NCBI GenBank assembly: GCA_019095985.1 | Contig: CM032660.1 | Coordinates: forward strand, 58,384,897 to 58,448,896 | Source of the DNA: Streblospio benedicti | Taxonomy: Eukaryota > Annelida > Polychaeta > Spionida > Spionidae | Reading direction: 5' to 3' | Length of the DNA: 64,000 bases | In this document: positions 33,334 through 44,635 of the stretch, piece after piece | Layout of the letters: each line of letters starts with the position of its first letter | Position numbering within the stretch: the first letter of the stretch is position 1 | Position numbers and translations under genes: made by a program | Notes under the pieces: generated by a model | Database searches by the model: none | What the model saw: only the letters and a program-made list of their open reading frames with translations | What the model was told of the DNA's origin: nothing

Positions 33334-33574
33334 GTCAGTGCACTGCACCCCTAAGGTGACAAACTTTGATCCCTAGTTTCAGTTTGGACTGATGCGCACT
33401 GGAAGGTCTCGACGAATGAAAAAAATCTTCTCTTGCCAAATTTAGTTATATTATCTGACCGGAATCATGTAATTCTTGCTTTTTCTCATCTAAAATCGCT
33501 GTGTCTATGTTTGCATTGCTTGTCTTTTACCCATTCGCATTTCGTAGAAGTACAATCAATTAAATACAATCACT

Positions 33575-34650
33575 ATCAAATTCTAATAACCATTATTCTT
33601 AGAAGTGGCAGTGACTTCAGAAGGTGTTTACTAGATGAGTGCATGAGCAAAACAAGAACTCGCGAGTTTGGCAACAATTTTTTAATGCTACTTTATATGA
33701 ACTACTTGAGGTTTTTGTTTGTTTCTATGGATGCTCTGCAGCCATCAACTTTGATGATTATAGCAGAGGAAGGCATTGTGGTGTTTATTCATGGACCTCC
33801 AGAGGCAGGCTAGGTAGCCAACTAAGCCTCGGGGGTGGAGGGATCACACTAGCTATAGTTTTCAAACTAGGTGAGTTCTTTTACGTGCAGAGGGGTGACT
33901 GTGCTCTAGACGGGAAACGCCTTTTAAAGATGCTTCCGAAATTTATCTGAGAGATGCACGAAGGTCATCCGGTATATTTGAGAATTTATTTTAATCATAA
34001 TGGATGCCAGGCCTTCTTGGTCTGAGCTACTAACAAACAACATCTTACTTAACAGTGACATGATAACAGAAATAGGATTGTTATTTCAAGACTAATGAGT
34101 GATTATGACTACAGAGGAAGAGAGAGACAGGGGGAAAACAACGGGAAGAAGGGTCGTGAGAGTGGGAAAGAATTGATGTTTATCCTCTGCAGGCGCCAGA
34201 ACAAGTGAAGAGCTGAGGCCCGAGTGTGGCGCATGTGGTGCAGTTGGGCGGACGTGATGGCGGCGCAGGGAGCAGGCGCACGTGGGCACGGGGTCAGGCG
34301 GCCTTGAGTATGATCCAGGGGCCGCAACCCAGGGAGGAACGAGAGGATGAAGGATGGGCAACCTGACATCAAGGTGGCCCGGTTCACCTCGGTTGTGGTC
34401 AGGCGACGGCGCATGGATGTCTCTGCCTGTCGGCATTTTTCAGGGAAGTGATTAGGAGGGTTGCCATGACCAGAGATGACCTAGAGTAATTTGGTGACCT
34501 GGGAAGAAGTAGCGTAAATTAAACGAGGGGGCCATGACCTGAGATGACCTGAAGTGATTTGGTGACTTGGGAAGAAGACGCGTAAAATAAAGGAGGGGAC
34601 CATGACCTGAGTTCAGCAGGTGCACCACTCAGAACAGTGCCACAAAATTG
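33575..34650 (+). repeat. Dispersed repeat with exon-like segments, copy 2
   Basis: Second copy of 26215-27190. Both overlapping frames of the first part are again open (LQPSTLMIIAEEGIVVF and NFDDYSRGRHCGVYSW), and the CTAG|GTGAGT site is kept. The GC-rich second part carries indels. Near 34470-34620 a 50-70 bp segment with CCATGACC.GAGATGACCT is repeated three times. Confidence 0.5.
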
Positions 34651-34711
34651 CATGTACAAATTTCCACACAGTCCAGAACTAAGATCTCTAATGGATCAAT
34701 TACACAATGTA

Positions 34712-34715
34712 TGCT

Positions 34716-34750
<35 letters not shown>

Positions 34751-34751
34751 C
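34712..34751 (+). repeat. Short CAG tract in array unit
   Basis: About 12 CAG units between ATGTATGCTG and ACTAAGTAGTG. Confidence 0.95.
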
Positions 34752-35231
34752 TAAGTAGTGTAGGTCTGAACTGTCTGAACTGATAATTATAAAATATAAT
34801 CATTTACTAAAAGGATTCTCATCCTGATGTGTACTATATTTTTCAAATTGTAATTGTATTTTCATTCCCCATGCCACTAGAATGAATATTACCGGTCAGT
34901 GAGCTACCTCATGGCTGGTAGAAAATATTATGAACAAATAAGTCAATGGTGAGCATTCTGTTCCATTTTGTTAACATTAGCAATTGTGACATTGGTGTGC
35001 ATATGACATGCTAATATTGCTTATATATGAGAAATCACTGTATTCAGTTGAACACGATAATTAAGAGCGTCCCTTTTCATTCTGAAGAAACTGAAAAATG
35101 CACAGCTAAAATGGTCCCATAAAGTAATGCACACAGGCAACGATTTGCCAAATATCACAAAAACGAGGAAAAAGTAACATTTTTTATATAAAACTAAAAA
35201 CAACGAAAGGCAAAGCACTAAAAAATGTCAA

Positions 35232-35515
35232 AATTAATGTATTGAATTGAACAACTTGAATTGAATTGAAAGCTCTTTATTAATACTTGTTACCCAGTAT
35301 ACGTAACTGAAAATCACAATACATACAGGTTCATTAAAGATAAAGCAGAAATATAATAAAGATATAATGTAATAAGATATAAAGAACTATCAAATATAAA
35401 AGTGCAAAACCTGATCGTTTGGGAACTTCACTGTAAGAGAACTTGAATGAGAATGATTATGTGAAAAAACTGAAGTGGTTACAAGGATTAGAAAGTATCA
35501 GGTAGCATGAATAAT
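35232..35515 (-). mobile_element. LINE/SINE 3' tail-like insertion
   Basis: This AT-rich ~285 bp interrupts an array unit between CAAAATTAA and CTATAGACACA. It begins with TTGAATTGAAC...TTGAATTGAATTGAAAGC, a short tandem tail of the kind ending CR1/L2-type retroposons, here in minus orientation. No coding sequence remains. Confidence 0.5.
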
Positions 35516-35594
35516 AACTATAGACACAAAAATCTCTGAAATAAGGTGGAAATAAGGTTTTTAAGGCACATGCTCATCTTGCCAAACCTCCCAA

Positions 35595-35648
35595 ATGGAA
35601 ACTACAGAAAATGTGACCGTAACAGAATTACTGGCAATGCTGTCCACG
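35595..35648 (+). other. Array mini-ORF 8 (diverged, still open)
   Basis: METTENVTVTELLAMLST followed by GTAAGA. It differs from consensus at six sites, four of them synonymous (ACT/ACA, ACG/ACA, GCT/GCA, TCA/TCC) and two conservative. This is the best sign of constraint on the frame. Confidence 0.5.
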
Positions 35649-35861
35649 GTAAGATGGTCTTTGGGGGTGAGTATGTGCAGCCATTATTGACCAAATTGAT
35701 ACAATTTATGAAGTACAATCACCAATGAATTCAAACAACAATATCCACATAGGCTAGAGCTAAGATGTCTAAAATGGATCAATTACATAATATATTTAGT
35801 TATATACATAAAATCATTATGCTGTAGAGTGCTTAGATGACAAAAACCACCAGAATGTAAT

Positions 35862-35897
35862 CAGCAGCAGCCGCAGCAGCAGCAGCAGCTTCAGACT
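35862..35897 (+). repeat. Short imperfect CAG tract
   Basis: CAGCAGCAGCCGCAGCAG then CAGCTTCAGACTAAG; the shortest CAG tract of the array. Confidence 0.9.
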
Positions 35898-37150
35898 AAG
35901 TGCTGTATGTGTGAACTGGTATCAGAATATACATGTAGATAGATGTAGAGTACAAATCATACATTTAACATATAAAATGCAGTGCTTTTACATTTATATT
36001 GAATAGTACACAGCGACATAAATCATATATTTAAATATCTGACGTTTACATTGTACATCACTACCACAAATTTTATCTGCATAAACACACCAGAGAACAT
36101 GAAGAATAAATATTGTTTCACTCTTAACATAAGTAGTATGTTACATAACACAGCTGTCGTATATGTTTGTTTGGAATTTCATACACATGTACACTGTAGG
36201 GGGACAGTGCTTAATTTTAGTGAGAATACACACAGACAGAACCAACCGAAAACTGTCTCCATGGATCTGTAAGTGTAACATAGGCCGCTAGCATTATGTT
36301 AAAGTGTCAAAATATGCATTTCATGAGATTTATCCATCATATCACGCAATATTGTTTAGTTTCTGATGCTCCTCTTTTCCATGCAGCAAGTCGAGAATGA
36401 TATATGAATAATGTACATAACTATCCATTTTACCAATTAAAAAAACAAATGTACCAAAAGAATTCAAAAGTCCCTTCCTTTAATTATGCACATTGTGCAA
36501 TACTGATTGTAGATTTTAATGAAAGCTTAAAAATCCTACTCAATCAGGCTCCTTGCTAATAATATTTGACGGACAAATTATGCACGAGTTATTCACTAAA
36601 AGGATTCTCATCCTGTTGTGCACTGTATTTTCAAATTAATCTATCTCCATTTCCCATATCATTACGAAGAATACTACTGGTCAGTCAGTTACCTCATCAA
36701 AGGTAGAAAAGATATAAACAAAGCTAAGTCAAAGCTGAGCATTCTGTCCCATCTTGTTAACATTAGCAAAATTGTGACATTGGTATGCACATGGCATGCT
36801 AGGGCTTAGATGTGAGAATTCGCCAGAATAAGTTACGTACATTAAGATAGTCTTTTTTTACTCTGAAGAAACTGACAAATGCAAAGCTACAATGGGGACC
36901 ATAAAGTAATGCATACAGGCAACAACGCGCCAAATATTACACAACCAAGGAAAAGGTCGCATGTTACATATGAAAGCAAAAAAAAACTGCAAAAAGGCAA
37001 AGTACTCAAAAGGTTTTACAAAATATGTCAACGATAATGAAAGTGGGTGAATAGCTTTCCTCAAATGCAACAAACTATAGACACACAAATCACTTGAAGG
37101 TGGTGAGAAAAGGTTCATAAGGCACGTGCTAACCTTGCCAAACCTGCCAA

Positions 37151-37204
37151 ATGGAAGCTACTGAAAATGTGGCCATAACGGAATTACTGGCTATGCTGTC
37201 AACG
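37151..37204 (+). other. Array mini-ORF 9 (open, donor kept)
   Basis: MEATENVAITELLAMLST, one change (T8A), followed by GTAAGA. Confidence 0.5.
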
Positions 37205-37259
37205 GTAAGATGGTCTTTGAGGGTAAGTATGTAGGTCTACTGAAAAAGTGATCCATTAA

Positions 37260-38455
37260 ATAAATTGCTACAACATCAGATCTCCCTTGCATGTATGAAC
37301 ACATCTCTAAACATGCATATGTTCGAATTGCAATATCTTGAAATAACTAATGAGCCATGAAGATGTGTGATATATTTTAGACAAATGCAAACATTTACAC
37401 CATCACTAGATGCAACACTTTGAATAGCGGGTGAAATGTTGGGCATCAGGGAGTGACTTTTTATAAAGCTATGTGCAAATTGTATGTGCTGCATGAAACG
37501 CAGACATCGTGACATTTGCAACACATGTCGCGAAGCCGATCATATTACACCGGTAACATATGTATTCCCTCTATAAAACAATTATAAGCTTTATGAAATA
37601 GTTTTTATGTTGATAATCATAAAATGTTAAAAATAAGTTCGGGGATTTTTTCAGCTAATTTTATTTTTAGTGTTAGTGTTTTTGATGTGTTTCAACATCA
37701 AGCTGATTTGCCTGTGGCCAATTGTATCAAAGTTGTGTTATCAAACAAGCATCTTATCAAAACAATAGTTAACTCTTATTACAACACGGTAAGACTTTAC
37801 TGGTGTCAAAACATTTGTAAGCAAATAAAGCCGCTTCAAAGCAGTAACCTTATTTAGCTGAGAAAATTAGCCATTAGAACAACTTTGATTGTTCCATGTG
37901 TGCAAAAGAGCAGCCCAGCAGACTATAACTTGCTGAAAGACTGGTCAAAACATTTGACAGAACATCCACTAGAGCAAATCACCCTATCACCTTGACGGGT
38001 TTGATTAACTATTGGGGCAACTTTGACTGTTTCAAGTGTTAGGACTGACAGTGTGCACAATAACATGTAATTAAGTTTGATTATTTGAAGCAGAATAACA
38101 TTTCTCCACAATGGACCATTTTAATCACCTTTTCCCAACTTTGAAAAACCAGCAACACCTGTACATGTTACCAGAAAAGGGCAGTTCCACAAAACATTAT
38201 GGAGTTTCTTAAAAGAATATCTTACGTGTGAAAGACAACAACATATCACATGCAATGCGGATGGGTGTGAAAACGGCACAGAACATTACGAGATTCACTC
38301 AAAGTAAGAAAAAAAGTATTATTATTATTATTATTATTTATACACATTGTTTCTGCTAAGCATTTCATAGTTCGATTTACCTTGAGAAATTAGGCAACTC
38401 CTATCTTGATGTCACTTGTGACCTGTGTTGCAAAGAATAAGTGCAAAATAATAAA
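37260..38455. other. Non-array sequence, nothing recognised
   Basis: AT-rich. One moderately long plus frame at 37624-37857 has no splice or codon support. A TTATTATTATTATTATTATT simple repeat sits near 38320. Confidence 0.35.
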
Positions 38456-38459
38456 TGCT

Positions 38460-38513
38460 CTTATGTTAACGCAAAACATAACTGGTTATGTTTTGCGGCT
38501 GGTTATATTTTGC
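38460..38513 (-). repeat. Terminal-repeat-like 50-mer, inverse of 27956-28005
   Basis: The reverse complement starts AAATATAACCAGCCGCAAAA and equals the sequence just outside the left end of the second Harbinger element, with one or two differences. Each half contains its own small palindrome (CGCAAAAC...GTTTTGCG). Confidence 0.75.
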
Positions 38514-38519
38514 GGTCTA

Positions 38520-39960
38520 ACATATTATCTCAACCTAAATTGAGATTTCATGATTTCATGACGTGGTTAAAATGTGAATGCTTCAATTGAAACATATCTA
38601 TATAATTGATCCAGTAAAGTTGTCTTTTCAAATTTCTTTTTTGACTGTTTATCGCATTCATGATCTTCTAAATTGATGTCGCTAACACCACTATAAAAAC
38701 CTCAGTGTAACTTTTGTAACTCTTTTGTATTGGCTCTGAAACATTAGCTGTTAAACAGATTGCATAAGATTGACGATATAATTTATCTTTTGAAATGTTA
38801 TAGAATCATGATTGAACATACCCCACACGGCCTATAGCCCGCAGAAGAAAAAAACAAGAGCCAAATCTGCAGGTTACTAACTACGTGGTATGTTGCGTAT
38901 TTCATTGTTATTATAATTTGTTTGCTTGTTTGTTTGTTTTTTGTTTTTTTTTACATGGCAACTACCGGCCATCCTGTTACATGAAGAGCAGAGCGGGGAT
39001 AACTATTGATCATTACAGTATAGGTCCGTATATCCGGATCCGGATTATCCGAAAATCTGCTTTATCCGGACGTCAAATCTTGGCCCCATTTTTAAAGCTA
39101 CGGACTCGAACATGCCTCCTTGCCATCGTAATGAAAAAAAATCACACGCTTCTCTCAATAGGCGCTAGCCTCGCCACAGAGTTTCTATTGATAGTCTAAG
39201 CTACGTTACAAGGTGGGTATTATTTATACAAGAAACAAATAAACAAAACTCAAAGTTCCACTGCTTATATTATACATATTGAGTGTGGATTCTTCATAAC
39301 AGCTGAAATACCCTTCATGATCAAACTACTTGGGGAGACATGAAACGTCACTGGATTCAGTTCATAAGAGCATGAGCTAACGCGGCAAGAAGTTCTACTA
39401 GTTGTAGTAGTGTTTTAGATGTGAACGTCGCCAAGACAAAGATCAGATGAAAAATTATAGCCTCGTTGACGCGGCAAGAAGTTCTACTAGTTGTAGTAGT
39501 GTTTCCATGAAGAGATCCCAGTCTGGTCCAGTTCCTAATTGCAGAAATTATGATTCCAGTAAAAATATTGCCACGGCAGATATCTTGCATATTGAATACA
39601 ATAACTTAACATAAACATTCAAATCGAACTAAACTATTTCATTTGTTATTCCAAGTTATAGTGTTGTTCGTATGTCATTTATCTCAATAGAAATGGTCTG
39701 GGATGAATGGTCACTTGGATAATTTAACCAATGCCGTCTTCGGGTAACATTGTGCAATTTTAATTAAACACAAAGTGTGGGAATTGATCCAGACTCTGTG
39801 TCTGCTACCACAGGGTCTGGTTGACAAAATAATGAATACATCTCGACCGTAATTTCGTCTGAATTTTTTTTTTAACTTCATAGCTTACGAGTGATTCACG
39901 TGTTCAGTGTTAGCAGGCTGAATATAACCGCATTAGCCATAGAGTGTAAAAAGTAAGAGT
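38520..39960. other. Intergenic with a pogo/Tigger-like terminus
   Basis: At about 39013-39075 a CAGTATAGGTCCG start with TATCCGGATCCGGATTATCC and TTTATCCGG resembles a terminus of pogo/Tigger-type elements; no partner end was found. A 36 bp direct repeat (CGGCAAGAAGTTCTACTAGT) occurs at about 39381 and 39471. No gene is seen. Confidence 0.35.
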
Positions 39961-40346
39961 TCTTCACACCATGATGAGAAGTAGACAAAGAGACATCTCA
40001 CACACTTCTGACAAAAATTTAATATGGGGCATATTATTTCATCTGAACAATCAGGCAAATGCAAAACAAACAAATGCGTTCCTGAAGTAATACATTAGGG
40101 CAATTCGTTGCCTAATATATTGCAGGGGAAAACGTAACACTTACCATATATGAAACTAAATAAAACTGCCAAAGGCAAAGTACAGTGTACGCAAAATAAA
40201 AAATAAAAAGTGTCAATAGTGGGTAAACAGTGGGCCACTTTACAAACTTTGTGGCAAACAAGCATATTTCTTGGCACGCCATCAAGTAATGGCACAAAAC
40301 TCTCTGAAATATGGTAGAAATGAGGTTCATAGGGTAAAACTGCTAA

Positions 40347-40400
40347 ATGGAAGCTACTGAAAATGTGACCGTAACAGAATTACTGGCTACGCTGTCAATG
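40347..40400 (+). other. Array mini-ORF 10 (last copy, donor kept)
   Basis: MEATENVTVTELLATLSM followed by GTAAGA. It is the last copy of the array and the one nearest a usable downstream acceptor (40780). Confidence 0.5.
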
Positions 40401-40780
40401 GTAAGATGGCCTGGGAAAGTTTCTAGCGCTATATGGTACAGATTACAACTCAAAATAGCTGAACGTGTTTATATATCCATTATAATTACTTTTTCTGATC
40501 CCTTTAATAACATACACGAACAGTATTGCCGTACATAATATCATATGGAAGCATGACAAAATGTTCACACTGACACCAATGGAAAAAGCTAGTTCCCGAC
40601 TCATGTGAGGCCTCTTGGCAGGATCTCGATATAGGGACTTCTATGAATTACCAATAAAAACTATCAAGCTTGAGTAAATGCATGCTCCTTCTACGGAGGA
40701 GATGTGGGGATATTGAGCATGCTCAAGCAAGTCCGCCTGGACGCATGCCACGCCAGACCGTTGAAATATTTTTCTTCCAG

Positions 40781-40891
40781 GTGACCTTGATGCAGAGCTT
40801 GCTCGAAGATGACACATCGCAAACACTGTCCTTTAAAGAAAGTGGTCATCCAGAGGCACGCTCACGCCCGAGAGCTGCTAGAGCCACATAG
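40781..40891 (+). CDS. Candidate acceptor exon after the array
   Basis: Preceded by a good pyrimidine tract and AG (ATATTTTTCTTCCAG). It stays open for 36 codons to TAG only in phase 0, the phase in which the mini-ORFs end. The peptide starts VTLMQSLLEDDTSQTLSFKE and ends in a basic Arg/Ala-rich tail. No family is recognised. Joining to array mini-ORF 10 would give a 54-residue protein. This is a hypothesis; there is no independent evidence of transcription, and a chance open stretch of 36 codons is not rare. Confidence 0.25.
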   Translation: MTLMQSLLEDDTSQTLSFKESGHPEARSRPRAARAT

Positions 40892-40899
40892 TGCTCCAG

Positions 40900-43715
40900 A
40901 TAATTGGTAATCTTTCGAGTCACCATAAGAAATCATTTCAAGTTAGGTGTTCAAATTAATGCCCTCGAGGCTGGCTGGGTTTTGTGCCCTGGGGGGCCCG
41001 TTGCATAAATATATTCGATGATCGTCGAAATTTTGCTGGGGGGAGGGGGGGGGAGGGAGTTATAAGGAACAAAATGGTGGCATGATATACAACTGGTGAA
41101 ATTCAAATAGTTGCACTGATGAGACATTTGTATGTGAACATTAAAATTGTGATATAGTTGTAATGACAGCTCTTTATAAGGCCATTCCTTTCCCGGTCTA
41201 TGCAAGAAGAAGGCCATTATCTACATGTACATGGATGTACTCAATGTACTTAACGTGAAATTTAATGCTACTTTTTACGACCGACAAAAGTAACGGCACA
41301 GAATTCTCGACTCAATTTCCCCCTCGTCGGTATGCGTTTTACGACCGTGCAGCGTTTTTCTCTTTATGCAACGGATTTTAGCGTCGATTTTAGCGTGATT
41401 TTATGTTGTTGCTGATGGCGTGCATTGATTCTCGGGCAAGAAAATGCCATAATATGCAACGATCCCATGTGGTTAACGCTAAATTTAGCCGTGAGATTCG
41501 ACGATAATAGTAGTTATTTTTCATCTGCAATTAATAAGACTGGCGTTTCATAACAAGGTTGAAACGTATCTATATCATAGATCTAATGCAATGATTTTTG
41601 TTCAAACCTGTTCTGTGGCCCTTTATCGCGCTAATCATCACTATTTAATTATTCAACCCTGTGTTTATTTGGCATTGATAAGGAGATTATTGGTTGTGTA
41701 GCGGGTCAGAAATGACTAATCACATACTGAGACCTTATGCTGCGAACCGATTCGTTCAATGTTACGAGCATTTAATTTAGATCTAATCATCGCGTGTCAA
41801 AATGGGAACTATTTTGATGTCGCCAAGAAACCAACAAAATGCACTTCGATCCGGGACATCGATGCAACTGTTGTAGTATGGTAGGTTTGTCGCAAGACAG
41901 ATAGCATACTAAAGGTATATATTTGTTCTTCTTACCATGCAATCTCTTTTTTTATATATTGGATATTTTGATATTTTTGATAAAGATTGCATGGTAAAAA
42001 GAGCAAATATATAGATTTTGAACCCGCTTTAGACTATAGCGAATTCCACCTACGTAGCTCTACGTGCACTGGCGAACTGGCAAATTCGTCAGGAAACTTT
42101 GAACGAACATTCAGTTTGGTTAAAGTTTGCTTCAAATAGTTATGCTGCGTCTACGGATCGCAGAACATTCGCACATATAATTAACACTCGTGTGCCTGAG
42201 CAACATGTCGTACCATGCATTTTTACTAGGTTCATTGTCGCCACGATACGCCCAAGTTGACGACTTGGCATAATACGTGCAGACGCCTACCTTTCACGGG
42301 TTCGCCCATGATCGCTCAAGTGTAAAGCGGGTTTTAAGTAGACAGCATACTGTTGTCCGTGCAAATCTTCTGAATCTTCCTCATATTTGCGTGATGCTCT
42401 CCTTACGCCAATATTACCAGGCCTCCCGGTGTAGCTCAGTGTCATCATCATCTACGGCGTGCATCTGTCAATAATTTGCCGATTCCACAAAGTGTGACGC
42501 CACTGTTGAGCATAATGCGAGACAGGTGGCGACACCAAACACGAGGTTCGGAGGTTTCGTTAAAATGGGCGTTCCTTGTGGTGGAGTCATCGTAAAAAGA
42601 CTCACCTTGCTTGATAACATAGCTCATGTGCTTCCTCCACCCCAAGGGCCAGTGGGTTAACTAACCTGCCTCTAGAGGTCCATGTACCAACACAAGGTGG
42701 CCTGCCTCTGCGATGATGATCAGCAATTGATTGCTGCAGAGTATCCATAAAAACTAACAAAATATAACAGCCTTCGAGCGGTTGTTAACGCGCATGGCAC
42801 ATATACCAGCGCTGCCTCTCTATTGCCTATAACTCATGAAGATCGTGGGGATCAGTGCGCGCCCAGCACACTGTAAATGTGTCCAAAGTACTTTTTGAGG
42901 TGGTACGAAGGCAGTAACAAACGTGTGACATGTCAAACTACCATTATGATAAATTGAATTATAGCCAGGCCGTATGTAGGCTGTACGGAGCTGTACGGAG
43001 CTAGTACACTTGACTGTACTTTATTCCTTGCCTTAGTCACGCCACGCAAACACGGAAACGACTTTTCAAGTTGTTCGCACAGCATTTTTTGTACAATAAC
43101 CGCCAACCGTCCGACCCTAATGAACAGCAGGGCAGTTGTAGATAATCGTGTCATGCTTTATTACGTCCGACGACGTCAGCTTTCAAAAAGTGGTTCGACT
43201 CAGTGAGAGAACACTGTATTGTTCAGCACCTCACGATTTTGGAAACTTGGTTCTCAAAAGTGGGCAGGTGCCAGAGAGGTAAACCACTCGCTAGCGATAG
43301 CCCCGCATGCCAAAAAGACAAAACTTTAACACCCACCCCCACACCCACCCAACCACTACCTCCACGCACACACCATGGCAACAGAAGGGAAAATGTAACA
43401 TTCTGTTCTGAACATTTACAAGTATGCGATGCACTCAGGGTTAGTCTAAACATAGGCGCTTATCTTAACTTTCCGATTAGCCACCCTCGTTCACAAAAAC
43501 TGCACACATCTCCGGCACTTGATATGACAGGCGACACTTTGGATCATTTTAATATAGGAGGTGGGATGGTAGACTGTGTGGAAATTGTTACACGATTCAC
43601 ATAGGTGGTAGTAACAGTGATATATATGTATTTCCTCAAAACAAACATTGGATAACAGTAAAGCGTCAAACAAAACTCTCGACAAAGATGGATAGAAACT
43701 GCATTTCGGTAAATG
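40900..43715. other. Intergenic, mixed repeats
   Basis: A G-rich tract lies at 41037-41060. From about 42655 to 42770 lies a reverse fragment of the dispersed repeat (26215, 33575). CACCCACCC-type low complexity is near 43332. ORFs around 43203-43604 look like chance frames. No gene is recognised apart from the hairpin and LINE relic listed separately. Confidence 0.4.
41917..42013. repeat. Hairpin of ~32 bp stem, pre-miRNA-sized
   Basis: The left stem TATATATTTGTTCTTCTTAC continues CATGCAATCT. The right stem starts AGATTGCATGGTAAAAAGAG and continues CAAATATATA. They pair over about 32 bp with two or three mismatches around a ~32-nt AT-rich loop. The total of about 97 nt is within animal pre-miRNA size, but a tiny palindromic MITE would look the same. 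Confidence 0.5.
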
Positions 43716-43719
43716 TAAA

Positions 43720-43985
43720 GGCAATTGATAGCTGCTGATGGCAGGCCAATCAAGGAGGTTTCTGTAGGTAAACGCAGCTTAGAGGTAGCGGTGGAGTTCT
43801 GTTACTTAGTTGGTATGTCCCTTACGAGAGGCACAATATATATAACTGATGTATGGAGTGTAATGCTTCATGGCTCCGAGACATGGATACTATCGTACAG
43901 CATCATCGACAGAGGCAATATGACAGAGCCATGATGCGATGAATGTGTTGCGAAAAAACCAAAAATGAGACAGCCTGCTTGAGAA
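43720..43985 (+). mobile_element. LINE reverse transcriptase C-terminal relic
   Basis: Pieces read in plus: FCYLVGMSLTRG, VWSVMLHGSETWILSYSIID and, after a frame change, RAMMRWMCCEKTKNE. These match the block after the RT palm in many metazoan LINEs (FCYLGD, GSETW, RMIRWMCG). About 270 bp survive, with at least two frame changes. Confidence 0.75.
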
Positions 43986-44140
43986 ATTGGGTATCACAGA
44001 CCATTGATTGAATGTAAATGTGTGGATTATTGGTATTAAGTTCGCGATATATGCTGGATCAGACAACTCTACAATAACAATAGGGGATTGCCAACCTTGT
44101 CTCAGACTATATCTTCCTCAACTCGCTGGTGAGCATAAAG

Positions 44141-44635
44141 CGAGGGGCACATTCCACCTGGCGGGCGTGTTCGCCCCAAGGTGTGTTGAGGGCTGCGGCG
44201 TCTACGACGTTTTCCGCACGGAGTGACAAAAAGGATAGTTGTGGGCACATCGGCACGGGCTCCGTGCGTTAGGAGTGCGTCGGCACTGGCAATTGTATTG
44301 TTGAGGTGGTCGTGAGATCAACATGCATAGAACGTGCGTTGTACTCACGTATAATTTGCGCACTGCGCCGGCACTGTATCTGTACTGACAACGTGCGGCT
44401 AAATCCTCGATAATTATACCACGATTACCGCAAGGTCTCCGTACAGCCTCCTTACGATCAGAACAGGACGTGGGGTGGTCGCAGAAGAAGTTTGGCATCA
44501 GAACTTCTGCGGCCACCGTACTGCCTTGGAAAAACCTACGTTTGCCGCACTGCAAACTCACGGATCGTTACGATCTCCTTTCGTTTTTGGTCGTAGACTG
44601 GCTGTAGACCCACCTTGCGGTGGAATGGACCCTAG
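44141..44635. mobile_element. hAT-like MITE, complete, 8-bp target duplication
   Basis: 495 bp flanked by GCATAAAG on both sides (44133-44140, 44636-44643). The ends are imperfect inverted repeats of 17-18 bp: CGAGGGGCACATTCCACC and the complement of GGTGGAATGGACCCTAG. It has no coding capacity. An 8-bp duplication and a C-A/T-GGG-type terminus fit the hAT superfamily. The truncated relative lies at 25365-25796. Confidence 0.8.

Larger units (their letters stand above)
20400..40440 (+). repeat. Large irregular tandem array, ~1.13 kb basic unit
   Basis: At least ten units share, in order: ATGCACATATGCAATACTGATT; GGATTCTCATCC.GATGTGTAC; GTGACATTGGTGTGCATATG; CTGAAGAAACTGACAAATGC; CATACAGGCAACAATGCGC; AAATGCAACAAACTATAGAC; then the mini-ORF ATGGAAGCTACTGAAAATGT. 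Longer units add a CAG tract and a block with CACTACCACAATTGTATCTG. Distances between mini-ORFs are 1125, 1742, 1135, 887, 5612, 1129, 2797, 1556 and 3196 bp; the odd lengths are explained by insertions and deletions. Truncated unit pieces also occur at 17944-18160. Units look roughly 80-90% alike. The array may be a gene-segment amplification or a decayed transposon family in tandem. Confidence 0.85.

Noticed and set aside
21168-40400. Mini-exon as a UBL7 coding segment (similar to ITQSELA...LAST)
   Set aside because: Opposite strand to the UBA exon, and the likeness covers only about a dozen residues; not enough to support.
42421-42475. tRNA gene starting GGTGTAGCTCAGTG
   Set aside because: The A-box-like stretch has no B box at the right distance and no acceptor stem.
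43203-43604. 133-residue plus-strand protein
   Set aside because: Includes a CACCCACCC low-complexity run; both strands are open there and no splice or start evidence exists.
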